Positions 51,358-61,173 of a DNA stretch of 64,000 bases are shown here, one piece after another. The translations under genes were made by a program, and so were the position numbers. Below the pieces are notes generated by a model. That model made no database searches. It was not told the DNA's origin and worked only from the letters and a program-made list of their open reading frames with translations. Every line of letters starts with the position of its first letter. The first letter of the stretch is position 1. This DNA is from Scybalousia_A sp052170555 (GTDB taxonomy: Bacteria > Bacteroidota > Bacteroidia > Bacteroidales > P3): NCBI GenBank assembly GCA_052170555.1, contig JBQNAI010000006.1:58726-122725 (forward strand), written 5' to 3'.

Positions 51358-53781
51358 TTACTTTTTATAGTTATTCACTATATTTTCCAAACTATCGTCA
51401 ATTCTCATTTTGTAGAATGAACGCCATACGAATGTAATGGCAATAATGACAAAAACTATTCCGAAATATGGAGCTATATTTCTGAAATTCTCACTTATGG
51501 ACATCTCCATTGCCAACAAACCAAATAAGGTGGTGAATTTAATAATAGGATTTAGAGAGACAGAAGACGTATCTTTGAATGGATCCCCCACAGTGTCGCC
51601 AACAACAGAAGCATCGTGTAAGTCGGTTCCTTTAAGTTCCAGGTCTACTTCAACAATTTTCTTAGAATTATCCCAGCTTCCTCCTGCATTAGCCATAAAT
51701 ACGGCTTGGAATAAACCAAACATAGCAATAGAAATCAAATAAGAAACAAAGAGACTGACAGCATCCTTTCCTCCGATACCTGCCGGCGAAGCTAAGCAAG
51801 CAAAACCCAAAGCAAAGAAAAATATTGCTAAAAAGATATTCCACATTCCTTTTTGTGCATATTGGGTACATATTTTTACTACTTCAACTGAAGCTCTACT
51901 ATCTGCTTTTTTTGGAGCATTAGTGTCTAATTTGATATGTTTTTTAATAAATGCTACCGTACGGTTGGCACCTACGGTAACAGCTTGAGTACTTGCCCCA
52001 GTGAACCAGTAGATGACACATCCTCCTAAAATAAATCCTAATATCGTATAAGGGTTGAGCAGATTTAATATGTCTGATGGATTAACTCCTAAGACATTTT
52101 GTATAACCAATATGATAGAGAATATCATTGTTGTGGCACCCACCACAGCTGTCCCAATAAGTACCGGTTTGGCTGTAGCCTTGAATGTATTGCCTGCACC
52201 GTCATTCTGCTCCAAATAATATTTGCTTTTCTCCCAGTCGGGTTTGAACCCAAATTCTTTTTCAATCTCTTCATTCCTATTTGGCAAATCCTCAATTAAT
52301 GAAAGTTCGTATACACTTTGTGCATTATCTGTTACAGGACCGTAACTGTCTACGGCAATGGTTACAGGACCCATACCCAACATTCCAAAAGCTACTAAAC
52401 CGAATGCAAAGATTGCTGGATATAGCATAATAGAATTGCCAATATCTACACTGAATGCATATGCTAAGAACATAAGTATAACAAGTACAACACCAGTCCA
52501 AAAACCAGAGAAATTACCTGTTACAAATCCTGAAAGGATATTTAAGGATGCACCGCCATGATGTGAAGCTTTTACAACTTCTTGTACATGTCTGCTATGA
52601 GGAGAGGTAAATATTTTAGTGATTTCAGGAATCACTGCAGCACCTATCGTTCCCAACGAAATTATTGTGGACAGTATCAACCACAGGTTACCTCCCAGAT
52701 GTCTTAATTGTATGTATGAAACGACATAAGTAACAAGTATACTTAGAATAGAAGCAATCCAGATAAGATTAGTTAGAGGTTTTTCGAAGTCTAGGTTATC
52801 TGTTTTCCCATATTTTGTTTTTGATATGCTATTATTAATCCAGAAGGCAACAATAGATGTAATAACCATAAGAATTCGCATAGAAAAAATCCAAACTAAT
52901 AAATCTCTTTGTATGGATGCGTCATTTATTGCAAGCAATATGAAAGATACTAGGGCAACGCCCGTTACTCCATAAGTCTCAAAACCATCTGCTGTCGGTC
53001 CTATAGAATCTCCTGCATTGTCTCCAGTACAATCGGCAATAACTCCGGGATTGCGAGGATCATCTTCTCCTATTTTGAAAACTACTTTCATCAAGTCTGA
53101 ACCTATATCGGCAATTTTCGTAAATATACCACCTGCTATTCTTAAAGCGGATGCTCCTAAACTCTCTCCTATAGCAAAACCTATGAAACAACTCCCAGCT
53201 AGATCTGCTGGCATCAATAAAAGAATGACTAACATTAGGAATAACTCAACGCAAACTAGCATAACACCAATTGACATTCCTGCATTTAAAGGAATATTTA
53301 ATAATTTCAGAGGTTGTCTTTTCAATGAAGCAAAAGCCATACGTGCATTCGCAAAAGTATTCATACGAATACCATAGGCAGCAACGCCATATGAACCTAA
53401 AATACCAACAATTGTCCAAAATAAGATAAGCAATACACCACTAATACCAGCACTTTTCTCAGCCAACACTCCAAAATAAATAGCAACAATTACACCAATG
53501 AAGATGAACAAGGTAGCTAAAAACTTTCCCTGTTGTTTCAAATAAGCGGAGCAAGTTTTGTAAATAATCTCACCTATCTCCAACATCTTGCCATGCACGG
53601 GCAGATTCTTTGTTTTGAAAAAATGATACATACCGAATATAAACCCGAGTATAGTTACTAAAAATCCCCAATGCAAGAAACTCCATTCGTGGATAGCATC
53701 AGGGATTATTAAATCAGCTTCGCTCGCAAACATCGTGTTTGCAAAGGCGAGTGAAAGAAGTAATGTTACTAATCTTTTCAT
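51358..53781 (-). CDS. hppA: membrane-bound ion-pumping pyrophosphatase
   Basis: Couples pyrophosphate hydrolysis to ion export. 807 residues, about 16 membrane helices. Catalytic stretch EDDPRNPGVIADCTGDNAGDS at 239-259 with GPTADGFETYG, the Bacteroidota variant. In the GNTFKATAK segment, Lys534 occupies the place where K+-dependent enzymes have Ala and K+-independent ones Lys, so I predict a K+-independent, H+-pumping type; that is inference. The N-terminus (MKRLVTLLLSLAFANTMFAS) looks like a signal peptide. Its own promoter and terminator make it a single-gene unit. Confidence 0.94.
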   Translation of the reverse strand: MKRLVTLLLSLAFANTMFASEADLIIPDAIHEWSFLHWGFLVTILGFIFGMYHFFKTKNLPVHGKMLEIGEIIYKTCSAYLKQQGKFLATLFIFIGVIVAIYFGVLAEKSAGISGVLLILFWTIVGILGSYGVAAYGIRMNTFANARMAFASLKRQPLKLLNIPLNAGMSIGVMLVCVELFLMLVILLLMPADLAGSCFIGFAIGESLGASALRIAGGIFTKIADIGSDLMKVVFKIGEDDPRNPGVIADCTGDNAGDSIGPTADGFETYGVTGVALVSFILLAINDASIQRDLLVWIFSMRILMVITSIVAFWINNSISKTKYGKTDNLDFEKPLTNLIWIASILSILVTYVVSYIQLRHLGGNLWLILSTIISLGTIGAAVIPEITKIFTSPHSRHVQEVVKASHHGGASLNILSGFVTGNFSGFWTGVVLVILMFLAYAFSVDIGNSIMLYPAIFAFGLVAFGMLGMGPVTIAVDSYGPVTDNAQSVYELSLIEDLPNRNEEIEKEFGFKPDWEKSKYYLEQNDGAGNTFKATAKPVLIGTAVVGATTMIFSIILVIQNVLGVNPSDILNLLNPYTILGFILGGCVIYWFTGASTQAVTVGANRTVAFIKKHIKLDTNAPKKADSRASVEVVKICTQYAQKGMWNIFLAIFFFALGFACLASPAGIGGKDAVSLFVSYLISIAMFGLFQAVFMANAGGSWDNSKKIVEVDLELKGTDLHDASVVGDTVGDPFKDTSSVSLNPIIKFTTLFGLLAMEMSISENFRNIAPYFGIVFVIIAITFVWRSFYKMRIDDSLENIVNNYKK

Positions 53782-53884
53782 TATTATATATTGTTTTAAT
53801 TTTCTTTACTTGTTTAGAATTTGATACAAGCTAGTGCCTTTAGAGTTGATATCAGATATACGATATGTACCCAAAATGAGGTTG

Positions 53885-53915
53885 CAAAGTTAAATATTTT
53901 TTGACAAAATACAAT
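53885..53915 (-). promoter_or_regulatory. promoter of hppA
   Basis: Minus-strand TAACTTTG (53885-53892) with ATTG (53912-53915) at 19-base spacing. Leader about 99 bases. Confidence 0.65.
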
Positions 53916-54004
53916 AAAAAAATAGGAAAAATGATAAAAATATTTTTATTGCAACCTTTTATTACTTTTTTACGTTAAAAAGAAATACAAAGTTGGAAAG
54001 TAAG

Positions 54005-54598
54005 ATGGAAAAAATAAGAATGTTTGTAAAAGATTTGAAAAATTCATGCATCAAACACTTTTATGATGTCATTTTGATGGAAAAAGATGGAACAAGAGCG
54101 TTGAATATTTCTATTGGGGAGAAAGAGGCGGAATATATAGCATTATTTATAGATAAGATACCATCGCCAAGACCCTTGACATATGATGTTTTCGTACAAA
54201 TTCTAAATGAATTTTCTTTACAATTTAGAGAAGTGGTAATAAATAGATTCTTTGATGGTAATTTTTATGCATTGGCTATAGTTGAGTGTGGCAAGCAAGA
54301 GAAAAAATTTGATATCCGCCCCTCAGATGCAATAAATCTTGCATTGAGAACAGATTGCCCAATCTACATAACGCAAGAAATAATGGACATTGCAGGATTT
54401 GATTATTCTAGCTTCTTTAAGGATTTATTTGTTACGCAAGCAGAACAAACACAGGAGGATATTGATAACATATCAATATTCGGTATCAATATGTTACAAG
54501 ATTTACTGAAAGATGCCATAGAAAAAGAGGATTACATTACAGCATCTATTCTGAGAGATAAAATAAAAGATATGATAAATAATCAGGGTACAGAATGA
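54005..54598 (+). CDS. bifunctional nuclease (BFN/DUF151) domain protein with UVR motif
   Basis: 197 residues from the ATG at 54005; a TTG 12 bases earlier is also in frame. BFN/DUF151 domain about 20-140 (GEKEAEYIALFIDKIPSPRPLTYDVF, then DIRPSDAINLALRTDCPIYI). A C-terminal UVR-like helix pair (LLKDAIEKEDYITASILRDKIKDM) follows at about 165-190. The family is linked to nuclease activity in some organisms; the exact role in Bacteroidota is not known. It is a single-gene unit. Confidence 0.88.
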   Translation: MEKIRMFVKDLKNSCIKHFYDVILMEKDGTRALNISIGEKEAEYIALFIDKIPSPRPLTYDVFVQILNEFSLQFREVVINRFFDGNFYALAIVECGKQEKKFDIRPSDAINLALRTDCPIYITQEIMDIAGFDYSSFFKDLFVTQAEQTQEDIDNISIFGINMLQDLLKDAIEKEDYITASILRDKIKDMINNQGTE

Positions 54599-54742
54599 TG
54601 CGTTCATACTGTTTGTTTGATAAAGGATATCCTGTGTGTGGAAAGATGATGGATGTTGATTAAGTGTCTTGTGCATGGTGGTTTTTGTTAGTGCATAAGA
54701 ATGCGGGTACATTTGTTAGAAATAATATGTGAATTTATGATA

Positions 54743-54800
54743 TTAAAGTGCGTGATTAGTAAATTCTTTCTTGACATTGATTTGCTAAGATGACACTTTG
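54743..54800. repeat. intergenic palindromic repeat, copy I
   Basis: TTAAAGTGCGTGATTAGTAA followed by ATTCTTTCTTGACATTGATT, then CTAAGATGACACTTTGAG as the inverted end. The first 16 bases match the minus strand of copy G. It lies 145 bases after the BFN gene in an 839-base gap before rseP that also holds a possible gene relic and a terminator. Confidence 0.65.
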
Positions 54801-55003
54801 AGCATGCAATAGTTAAAATGACCCTAGATAAATACGTATCTAATAAAAAAATTGAAAAATAAAAATTTTAGTACTTAAATCAATTTTACGAAAACAGACT
54901 TGTGAATAATTTTGTAAAAAAAGCACGTTGATAGATAAAAAAAATTATTTCCTCCTTTACAAATTTGCAAATAAATTCTTAATGTGGAGAATTTGATGCT
55001 AAT

Positions 55004-55219
55004 ATGGTTGGTAAACAGTATCCGAATTGTAAAAATATTGTGACTAAATAGAAAGAGATTAGGGATCTGGCTACCGCTACCTTACAAAAAGATAATATAA
55101 GGGATTTGTTTCTGTCTATCAAGGCTGATAATATCAGAGAGGATAGTAAGACCCAAAATATTCTTGTACGGTTTATTGTTTTTGAATCTATTGCCTTGTC
55201 AAAGTTTTTTAATAGGTAA
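55004..55219 (+). pseudogene. possible gene relic with one internal TAG
   Basis: A frame of 71 codons that starts MVGKQYPNCKNIVTK, stops at TAG (55049-55051), and continues in the same frame as KEIRDLATATLQKDNIRDLF, then LSIKADNIREDSKTQNI and a hydrophobic end before TAA at 55217-55219. The composition is protein-like and mixed, in a gap with no other gene. I recognise no family. It may be the remnant of a degraded gene or chance. Confidence 0.3.
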
Positions 55220-55371
55220 AATTATAAATTTGAAGACTTAAAAGTTTTTATCAACACTGTATATGTTCTACTGAAAATATATCACGTATAATGAAACTAT
55301 TATTTTGATGTACTTCAATATTATCGTGTCTTATTTCAAGATGGTAACGTTTGAATATGTTATAAAAAAAA

Positions 55372-55409
55372 CATTCAGTACATTTTGACATATAGCAATG
55401 TACTGAATG
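55372..55409 (-). terminator. terminator of the rseP unit
   Basis: A 13-bp perfect stem, CATTCAGTACATT (55372-55384) with AATGTACTGAATG (55397-55409), followed on the minus strand by eight T residues. It lies 28 bases after the rseP stop. Confidence 0.85.
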
Positions 55410-55437
55410 AAATTGATATTTTACACTTGATTTAATA

Positions 55438-56820
55438 TTACAATTTTCCTGTCAGCCAACGTAAAAGATCGTTCCCGTTAGCGTATATCAGCAATAAGAA
55501 CAAGAGAGCCATCCCTATCATTTGAGCTCGTTCCAAGAATTTTTCGCTTGGTTTTTTCCCTGTTATCATTTCCCAAATGGTGAACATCATATGCCCTCCG
55601 TCCAAAGCCGGGATCGGAAGAATATTCATAAAAGCCAAAATTATAGAAAGAAAAGCTGTCATTGTCCAAAATCGTAACCAATCCCATGTATTAGGGAATA
55701 ATGAACCTATGGAACCAAAACCACCTATTTGAGAGGCACCTTCTTTTGAGAAAACTATTTTAAATTGTTTAACATACGACACCAAAGTTTCCCAACCGTA
55801 AGCAATACCTTTTGGAATAGACTCAAATAAGCTATAAGAGGTATGAATAGTTTGCATTTGAGAAGAATAATCTTTGCAATATGCACCTATTTTCCCTTCT
55901 TTACCCAATACAATAGTTGTACTGTCTAAAACACTGTTACGGTAGTAGGCAACTACTATTTTTGTCCCCGAGTAACGTGTTATTTTGGCTACAAACTCTG
56001 AAAAAGATGAAGTGGCTTGACCGTTAATTGATACAAGACTATCACCTATTTTTAATCCTGCTTGTTGAGCTAAAGCATTATCAGTAAAATCTCCTATTAC
56101 AAAAGGCATTCTAGGAATGGCAAATTGTTTTTCTCCTGCTCCTATCATTTCTTTTGCAAAGTTCTTAGGAAGATGTACTGTGGTAGTGTCATTATTTCTC
56201 AGTACTCTGATGTTTGTACCGTTGTTGAGTAATAATTCATTGACAACATCTTTCATTTCGTACATATCTTTACCGTCAATTGAAAGAATATAATCGCCAT
56301 TCTTTAATCCGTATTTCTGAGCTGTCTGATTATAATCGTAACCGTAAGGAACATTTTTCAAAGGTAATATATCCGTTCCCCATGTAAAAATAATAGTAGA
56401 ATAAATAACTAAGGCACCTATAAAATTTACCAATACACCCCCCGAAATAATTAAAAGACGTTGCCATGTTTTCTTGCTACGGTATTCCCACACCTGGGGA
56501 GTAGATGAAAGGTTGTGACCATTTGTATTGTTTTCGTCTATCATTCCTGCAATAGAGCAATAACCACCAAAAGGTAGCCAACCGATACCCCATTCTGTAT
56601 TGTCAGGATATTTTTTGTACTCCTCAGGAGACTTGGTTGAAAAAAATGAAAAGTGCCATTTACCTTCGTATTTCTTTGCCCTAATAAGAGAAAACCAGGG
56701 GTTGAAGAATAGATAGAATTTTTCTACGCGAGTCTTAAATAATTTTGCGAAAAAGAAATGTCCTCCCTCATGGATTAACACAAGAAAAGACAAACTTAAC
56801 ATCAATGCTAATAATTTCAT
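55438..56820 (-). CDS. rseP: site-2 protease RseP
   Basis: Intramembrane zinc metalloprotease that cleaves anti-sigma factors and signal-peptide remnants. 460 residues. The HEGGH zinc motif is at residues 17-21, two PDZ-like domains follow (about 165-215 and 240-300), and the second metal motif is in NILPIPALDGGH. It lies 66 bases after dxr with a -7 box (minus-strand TATATTTG at 56864-56871) in between, so it may be expressed alone as well as with nadK-dxr. Confidence 0.95.
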   Translation of the reverse strand: MKLLALMLSLSFLVLIHEGGHFFFAKLFKTRVEKFYLFFNPWFSLIRAKKYEGKWHFSFFSTKSPEEYKKYPDNTEWGIGWLPFGGYCSIAGMIDENNTNGHNLSSTPQVWEYRSKKTWQRLLIISGGVLVNFIGALVIYSTIIFTWGTDILPLKNVPYGYDYNQTAQKYGLKNGDYILSIDGKDMYEMKDVVNELLLNNGTNIRVLRNNDTTTVHLPKNFAKEMIGAGEKQFAIPRMPFVIGDFTDNALAQQAGLKIGDSLVSINGQATSSFSEFVAKITRYSGTKIVVAYYRNSVLDSTTIVLGKEGKIGAYCKDYSSQMQTIHTSYSLFESIPKGIAYGWETLVSYVKQFKIVFSKEGASQIGGFGSIGSLFPNTWDWLRFWTMTAFLSIILAFMNILPIPALDGGHMMFTIWEMITGKKPSEKFLERAQMIGMALLFLLLIYANGNDLLRWLTGKL

Positions 56821-56863
56821 TTTTTATATTAGTTTTATTAATTACTTTTAGATATTTAGTGTG

Positions 56864-56871
56864 CAAATATA
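56864..56871 (-). promoter_or_regulatory. -7 box upstream of rseP
   Basis: Minus-strand TATATTTG in the dxr-rseP gap, about 44 bases before the ATG. No good -33 box is seen, because the region is inside the 3' end of dxr. Confidence 0.45.
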
Positions 56872-56886
56872 CGAATAATTTCCATA

Positions 56887-58041
56887 CTACTTATTTTGTA
56901 GTTTTTCTTTAACTGTTTTATCTGTTTGAATATAATCTTCAAGGCTACATTTTTGGACGAAATGGAATTTATCCATTGCATCAGCAATTATGTCTGGGAT
57001 TTGAAGAAAAGAAATTTCTTCTTTCAAAAATTTTTCTACCGCTACCTCGTTAGCAGCATTCATTATACAAGGCATATTTCCCCCTTTTTCAATTGCATTG
57101 TATGCTAAATTAAGACAAGGAAACGTGTCTGTATCTGGTTTTTCAAAAGTTAGTGAAGTAATATCAAAGATATTCATTTTGGATTCAGCAAAATTTACAC
57201 GCAAAGGGTAGGATAGGGCATAGAGGATGGGTAATCGCATATCAGGGCAAGATAACTGCGCTTTGATGGAACCATCTCCAAATTCTACCATTGAATGTAT
57301 AATACTTTGAGGATGAACTACGGCCATGATTTGTTGAGCATTCACACCAAATAACCATTTTGCCTCTATAATCTCCAAACCTTTGTTCATAAGAGTTGCA
57401 CTATCTATAGTAACTTTCTTTCCCATCTTCCAATTTGGATTTTGGAGTGCTTGCTTTACCGATACATTTAGTAAATCTTTGCGTTTTTTTGAACGGAATG
57501 TACCTCCCGATGCTGTTAATAGTATTTTTTCTATTTTGTTTTGATATTCGCCTTGTATACATTGAAATATTGCAGAATGTTCACTATCCACCGGTAAGAT
57601 TGGAACACCATTTTCTACTGCTAAGCGGGTAATCAATTCTCCGGCCACCACCATCGTTTCCTTATTTGCTAATGCAATTGGCTTCTTATATTTTATTGCC
57701 TCTATTGTTGGTTGCAATCCCACAAAACCCACAAGAGCAGTTAAAACCATATCTACACTTTTGAAACAAACTACTTCATTGATTGCCTCTTGACCGGCAA
57801 ATACTTTTATATCTTCATCTTTTAGAGCTTCTTTAACATAGGAATATTTAGATTTATCGGCAATTACTACTGTATTAGGCTGAAAGTACTTTGCCTGCTC
57901 AACCAAAAGGTTGGCATTAGAGCCGGCTGTTAGAATTTCTGCCTGAAAAAGTTTAGGATTTTTAGCTATTATATCTAAGGCTTGGGTGCCGATAGAACCG
58001 GTAGAACCCAATATGGCAATATTTTTTTTTGTTTGTTCCAT
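56887..58041 (-). CDS. dxr: 1-deoxy-D-xylulose 5-phosphate reductoisomerase
   Basis: First committed enzyme of the MEP isoprenoid pathway. 384 residues. NADPH motif GSTGSIGTQALDII (12-25), ALANKETMVVAGEL, metal and substrate site PVDSEHSAIFQ, ASGGTFR and the NAANEVAV C-terminal motif. It lies 51 bases after nadK and upstream of rseP. Confidence 0.97.
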   Translation of the reverse strand: MEQTKKNIAILGSTGSIGTQALDIIAKNPKLFQAEILTAGSNANLLVEQAKYFQPNTVVIADKSKYSYVKEALKDEDIKVFAGQEAINEVVCFKSVDMVLTALVGFVGLQPTIEAIKYKKPIALANKETMVVAGELITRLAVENGVPILPVDSEHSAIFQCIQGEYQNKIEKILLTASGGTFRSKKRKDLLNVSVKQALQNPNWKMGKKVTIDSATLMNKGLEIIEAKWLFGVNAQQIMAVVHPQSIIHSMVEFGDGSIKAQLSCPDMRLPILYALSYPLRVNFAESKMNIFDITSLTFEKPDTDTFPCLNLAYNAIEKGGNMPCIMNAANEVAVEKFLKEEISFLQIPDIIADAMDKFHFVQKCSLEDYIQTDKTVKEKLQNK

Positions 58042-58092
58042 AGTTTTTGTATTATAACTATTACGTGGTTATAAAATCATAAATATCAATGG

Positions 58093-58980
58093 TTATTTAT
58101 TAAGAAAATCTGGAGTTTGCCCCCACATCAACTTGTTGCGTATGGAGAAATAAAAATCTTGATCTTTCAGGCGGACAAGATTCCAGCTGTATGGAGCTTT
58201 TTTAAGTGTTATCTCTCCTTCGTTTCTTTCTAATACGGTATATCCATCCATTAACATTTTACATGGATACTCTGTATGAGGGATTCTTACTCGTATTGAG
58301 TCTTGATCAGAAATTATTACTGGGCGAAAAGTTAGATTATGTGGGGCAATGGGAGTAAGGCATAGGCATTTACTTTCAGGTGTTATGATCGGACCTCCAA
58401 CACTCATAGAGTAAGCAGTAGATCCTGTCGGGGTGGAGATAAGTAATCCGTCACCAGAAAAAGTAGATACGTATTTGTCATTGATAAATACCTCTAAATC
58501 GATAATTCCCCCCCTATTAGTAGAGAGAAAACAAGCTTCATTAGCAGCAAACCTTCGTTTATTACATTCAAAAGAAAAATCACTTATTAGTATTTGGCGT
58601 TTTTCTATGGTGAAGTTATTGTTCTTTATTTCTTGAACAAGTTTAGTTATATCGTTTCGCCCCGCTGTTGTTAAAAAACCTAAATGACCAAGATTGATTC
58701 CTAACACAGAGATACTTGTTTCCAAAACATAATCCAAAGTGTCTAGCATCGTTCCGTCTCCCCCTAAGGACAATAGCATGTCTGTTCTTCCTTTCAACTC
58801 TTCCTTTGTATTGAATGTTTTGATATTGGAGAGGGTATTTAGCATATCACCAATTGCTTCAAAAAACGGTTGCCATACAAGGATCTGGTCGTATGTCTTG
58901 CAGATATTATCAAATAACAGTTTGATAAGGTCTTTATCTTTTGGACTCTGTGGTACTTTACCATAAATGGATATTTGCAT
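58093..58980 (-). CDS. nadK: NAD kinase
   Basis: Makes NADP from NAD and a phosphate donor. 295 residues. GGDGT motif at 73-77, and STPTGSTAYSMSVGGPII in the C-terminal beta domain. It is first in nadK-dxr-(rseP). Supplying NADPH for the reductoisomerase encoded next to it is a sensible pairing, though the order is common by inheritance. Confidence 0.96.
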   Translation of the reverse strand: MQISIYGKVPQSPKDKDLIKLLFDNICKTYDQILVWQPFFEAIGDMLNTLSNIKTFNTKEELKGRTDMLLSLGGDGTMLDTLDYVLETSISVLGINLGHLGFLTTAGRNDITKLVQEIKNNNFTIEKRQILISDFSFECNKRRFAANEACFLSTNRGGIIDLEVFINDKYVSTFSGDGLLISTPTGSTAYSMSVGGPIITPESKCLCLTPIAPHNLTFRPVIISDQDSIRVRIPHTEYPCKMLMDGYTVLERNEGEITLKKAPYSWNLVRLKDQDFYFSIRNKLMWGQTPDFLNK

Positions 58981-59124
58981 TACGAGGAGTATCTTGATAT
59001 TATTTATTATTGATATTAATTACAAATATTTAAAAGACTAATTATTTTAATGAAAAACAGATATTATTAGATTTTCCCATTTGCTATTTTCCATAAAATC
59101 AATAACTACACCTAAATAATGTAG

Positions 59125-60165
59125 TTATTGATTTATTTTGAATGGATTTTGCATTGACAAACCTCCTTCCAATCTCTTTTGTATTAAGCTTGAAAGACCT
59201 TCTCTTAATTCTTGTATTTCGCTTTTTAGCAGTACATTTTGGCAAAAGGCATTCATCAAAAGCATCTTTGCTTGTTTTTCTCCTATGGCACGAGTTCTTA
59301 GGTAATAAAGAGCATTTTCGTCTAACTGTCCTGTTGTTGCACCGTGAGAACATTGTACATCATCGTTATATATTTCTAAAAATGGACGTGTATTTACCTT
59401 TGCCTTGTTTGTAAGTAAGATATTGTTATTGGTTTGTCGTGCATCATTATTTTTAGCATTATAATCAACAAAAATATGCCCTAAAAAATTCGCTTTAGAC
59501 TCATCGTCAAGGATTCCTTTGAACAATTGGATGCTTTTGCAGGAATCTTTGTAATGATAAACCTCCACAGTAGTTTCTACACTTTGTTCAGTATCCATAA
59601 TGTACAGACCATTAAGGTCGGCAGAAGAATGTTCGCCGTTGAAATTTGTACGGATAGTATTTTTAAGATTACCTCCGTTGAGAGTTATAAAGAATGTGGT
59701 TAATTCGCAATCGTTATTAAGATTGAAGATAAGGTTGGAAGAGATAGCCGTTTGATTGTTTACGTTTTCCATTTTGTAAAAGGCGACCGTGGCATAAGAA
59801 TTTATTTGTACATTGATGTTATTTATAACAGTTATTTTAGTTTTAGGTAATGTGTCATCACAATATAGGAAAGTAACTTTTGAATTTTCTTCGGCTATAA
59901 TAGTTGTGTTACTTGTTATATTTGAAGAATTGTCGTTATCAAGAAGATTGATTATTTGTACTGGTCGCAATATTTTTGCATTGTTCTTGATACGTATCAC
60001 ACAATCATTCGTATTTGTATTTTCTATGCTTAATTGATCTTTTAGACAATGGAATGCGACGTTGTCTTCGGCAACGAATCTACCATTTTGTTTTTTTATT
60101 TTTATTGTATCCAAAGACGGTATGTTGCACGCGAAACACTCGCAAATATTATCTTGTGTTATCAT
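59125..60165 (-). CDS. sufD: Fe-S cluster assembly protein SufD, short N-terminus
   Basis: Scaffold subunit that pairs with SufB and SufC. 346 residues from the ATG at 60165; an in-frame TTG at 60222 overlaps sufC and would add only 19 residues. The C-terminal core has the conserved VQCSHGATTGQLDENALYYLRTRAI segment. The family usually has about 420-450 residues with an N-terminal helical part before the beta-helix. Here the chain starts near the beta-helix, so roughly 80-100 residues seem to be missing. sufC lies directly upstream; sufB is not in the window. Confidence 0.85.
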   Translation of the reverse strand: MITQDNICECFACNIPSLDTIKIKKQNGRFVAEDNVAFHCLKDQLSIENTNTNDCVIRIKNNAKILRPVQIINLLDNDNSSNITSNTTIIAEENSKVTFLYCDDTLPKTKITVINNINVQINSYATVAFYKMENVNNQTAISSNLIFNLNNDCELTTFFITLNGGNLKNTIRTNFNGEHSSADLNGLYIMDTEQSVETTVEVYHYKDSCKSIQLFKGILDDESKANFLGHIFVDYNAKNNDARQTNNNILLTNKAKVNTRPFLEIYNDDVQCSHGATTGQLDENALYYLRTRAIGEKQAKMLLMNAFCQNVLLKSEIQELREGLSSLIQKRLEGGLSMQNPFKINQ

Positions 60166-60194
60166 AAAATTTACTGAATTTGAAACAGTATTAT

Positions 60195-60953
60195 CTATTT
60201 TTCTATTTCTTTTCTTATCCAATCGTATCCCTTTTGCTCTAAAACTTTTGCCAATTCTTTGTCTCCACTTTTCACAATACGACCTTCATAAAGTACGTCC
60301 ACTACATCAGGAACTATATAATCTAAAAGTCTTTGGTAGTGGGTAATTACAATTATAGCATCGTCCTTTGTATGTACTTTATTTACTCCTGAGGCAACTA
60401 TTCTCAAAGCGTCTATATCTAAGCCGGAGTCTGTTTCGTCTAAAATACTAAGAGTAGGTTGTAGCATTGCCATTTGGAATATTTCGTTTCGTTTTTTTTC
60501 TCCTCCCGAGAAACCCTCATTCACACTTCTGCCTGATAAAGAAGACGAAAGTTCTACATATTGTTCCTTTTCTTTCATTAGTGTCAAAAAATCCTTTGCA
60601 CTGATGGGGTCTAATCCTTTATATTTTCGTTGTTCATTAATAGCTGTTTTCATAAAGGTGGTAATACTTACACCTGGTATTTCTACAGGATACTGAAATC
60701 CTAAAAAAATACCCTCACATGCTCTTTTTTCTACACTCATGGATAAAAGGTCCATGCCTTTATAGAGTATCTCGCCCTTATTTACTACAAATTTGTTATT
60801 ACCTGCAATAACAGCTGCCAATGTACTCTTTCCATTACCATTAGGTCCCATTATAGCGTGAATCTCTCCTTTATTGATGGTCAGATTCAACCCCTTTAAT
60901 ATTTCTTTATCTCCAATGGATACGTGCAGATTTTTTATTTCCAATAATGCCAT
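60195..60953 (-). CDS. sufC: Fe-S cluster assembly ATPase SufC
   Basis: ABC-type ATPase that drives cluster assembly on SufBD. 252 residues. Walker A GPNGNGKSTLA, signature FSGGEKKRNEIFQM and Walker B LSILDETDSGLDIDAL, all typical of SufC. It has its own promoter and no sufB before it. sufD follows closely. Confidence 0.97.
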   Translation of the reverse strand: MALLEIKNLHVSIGDKEILKGLNLTINKGEIHAIMGPNGNGKSTLAAVIAGNNKFVVNKGEILYKGMDLLSMSVEKRACEGIFLGFQYPVEIPGVSITTFMKTAINEQRKYKGLDPISAKDFLTLMKEKEQYVELSSSLSGRSVNEGFSGGEKKRNEIFQMAMLQPTLSILDETDSGLDIDALRIVASGVNKVHTKDDAIIVITHYQRLLDYIVPDVVDVLYEGRIVKSGDKELAKVLEQKGYDWIRKEIEK

Positions 60954-61008
60954 TACGCTTTATTATTTTATCTTGTTATGATCTAATCATGTTTCTACAA
61001 ATATTTTG

Positions 61009-61040
61009 CAAAGGTATAACAAAAAATCTTTTTATGCAAA
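61009..61040 (-). promoter_or_regulatory. consensus promoter of sufCD
   Basis: Minus-strand TTTG (61037-61040), a 20-base spacer, then TACCTTTG (61009-61016). This near-perfect promoter confirms that sufC is the first gene of its unit. Leader about 51 bases. Confidence 0.75.
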
Positions 61041-61173
61041 CATTAAAAAAGCATAAATTCAACGAATATTTCAGGTTTTTGGATATTAGATTGTAATGAT
61101 TGTCGTATGTTGAGAGAGGATATAATGTTTGATTAATTTTGTTCAAGAAGTGTGAGATAGAATAGGGGTGGGC

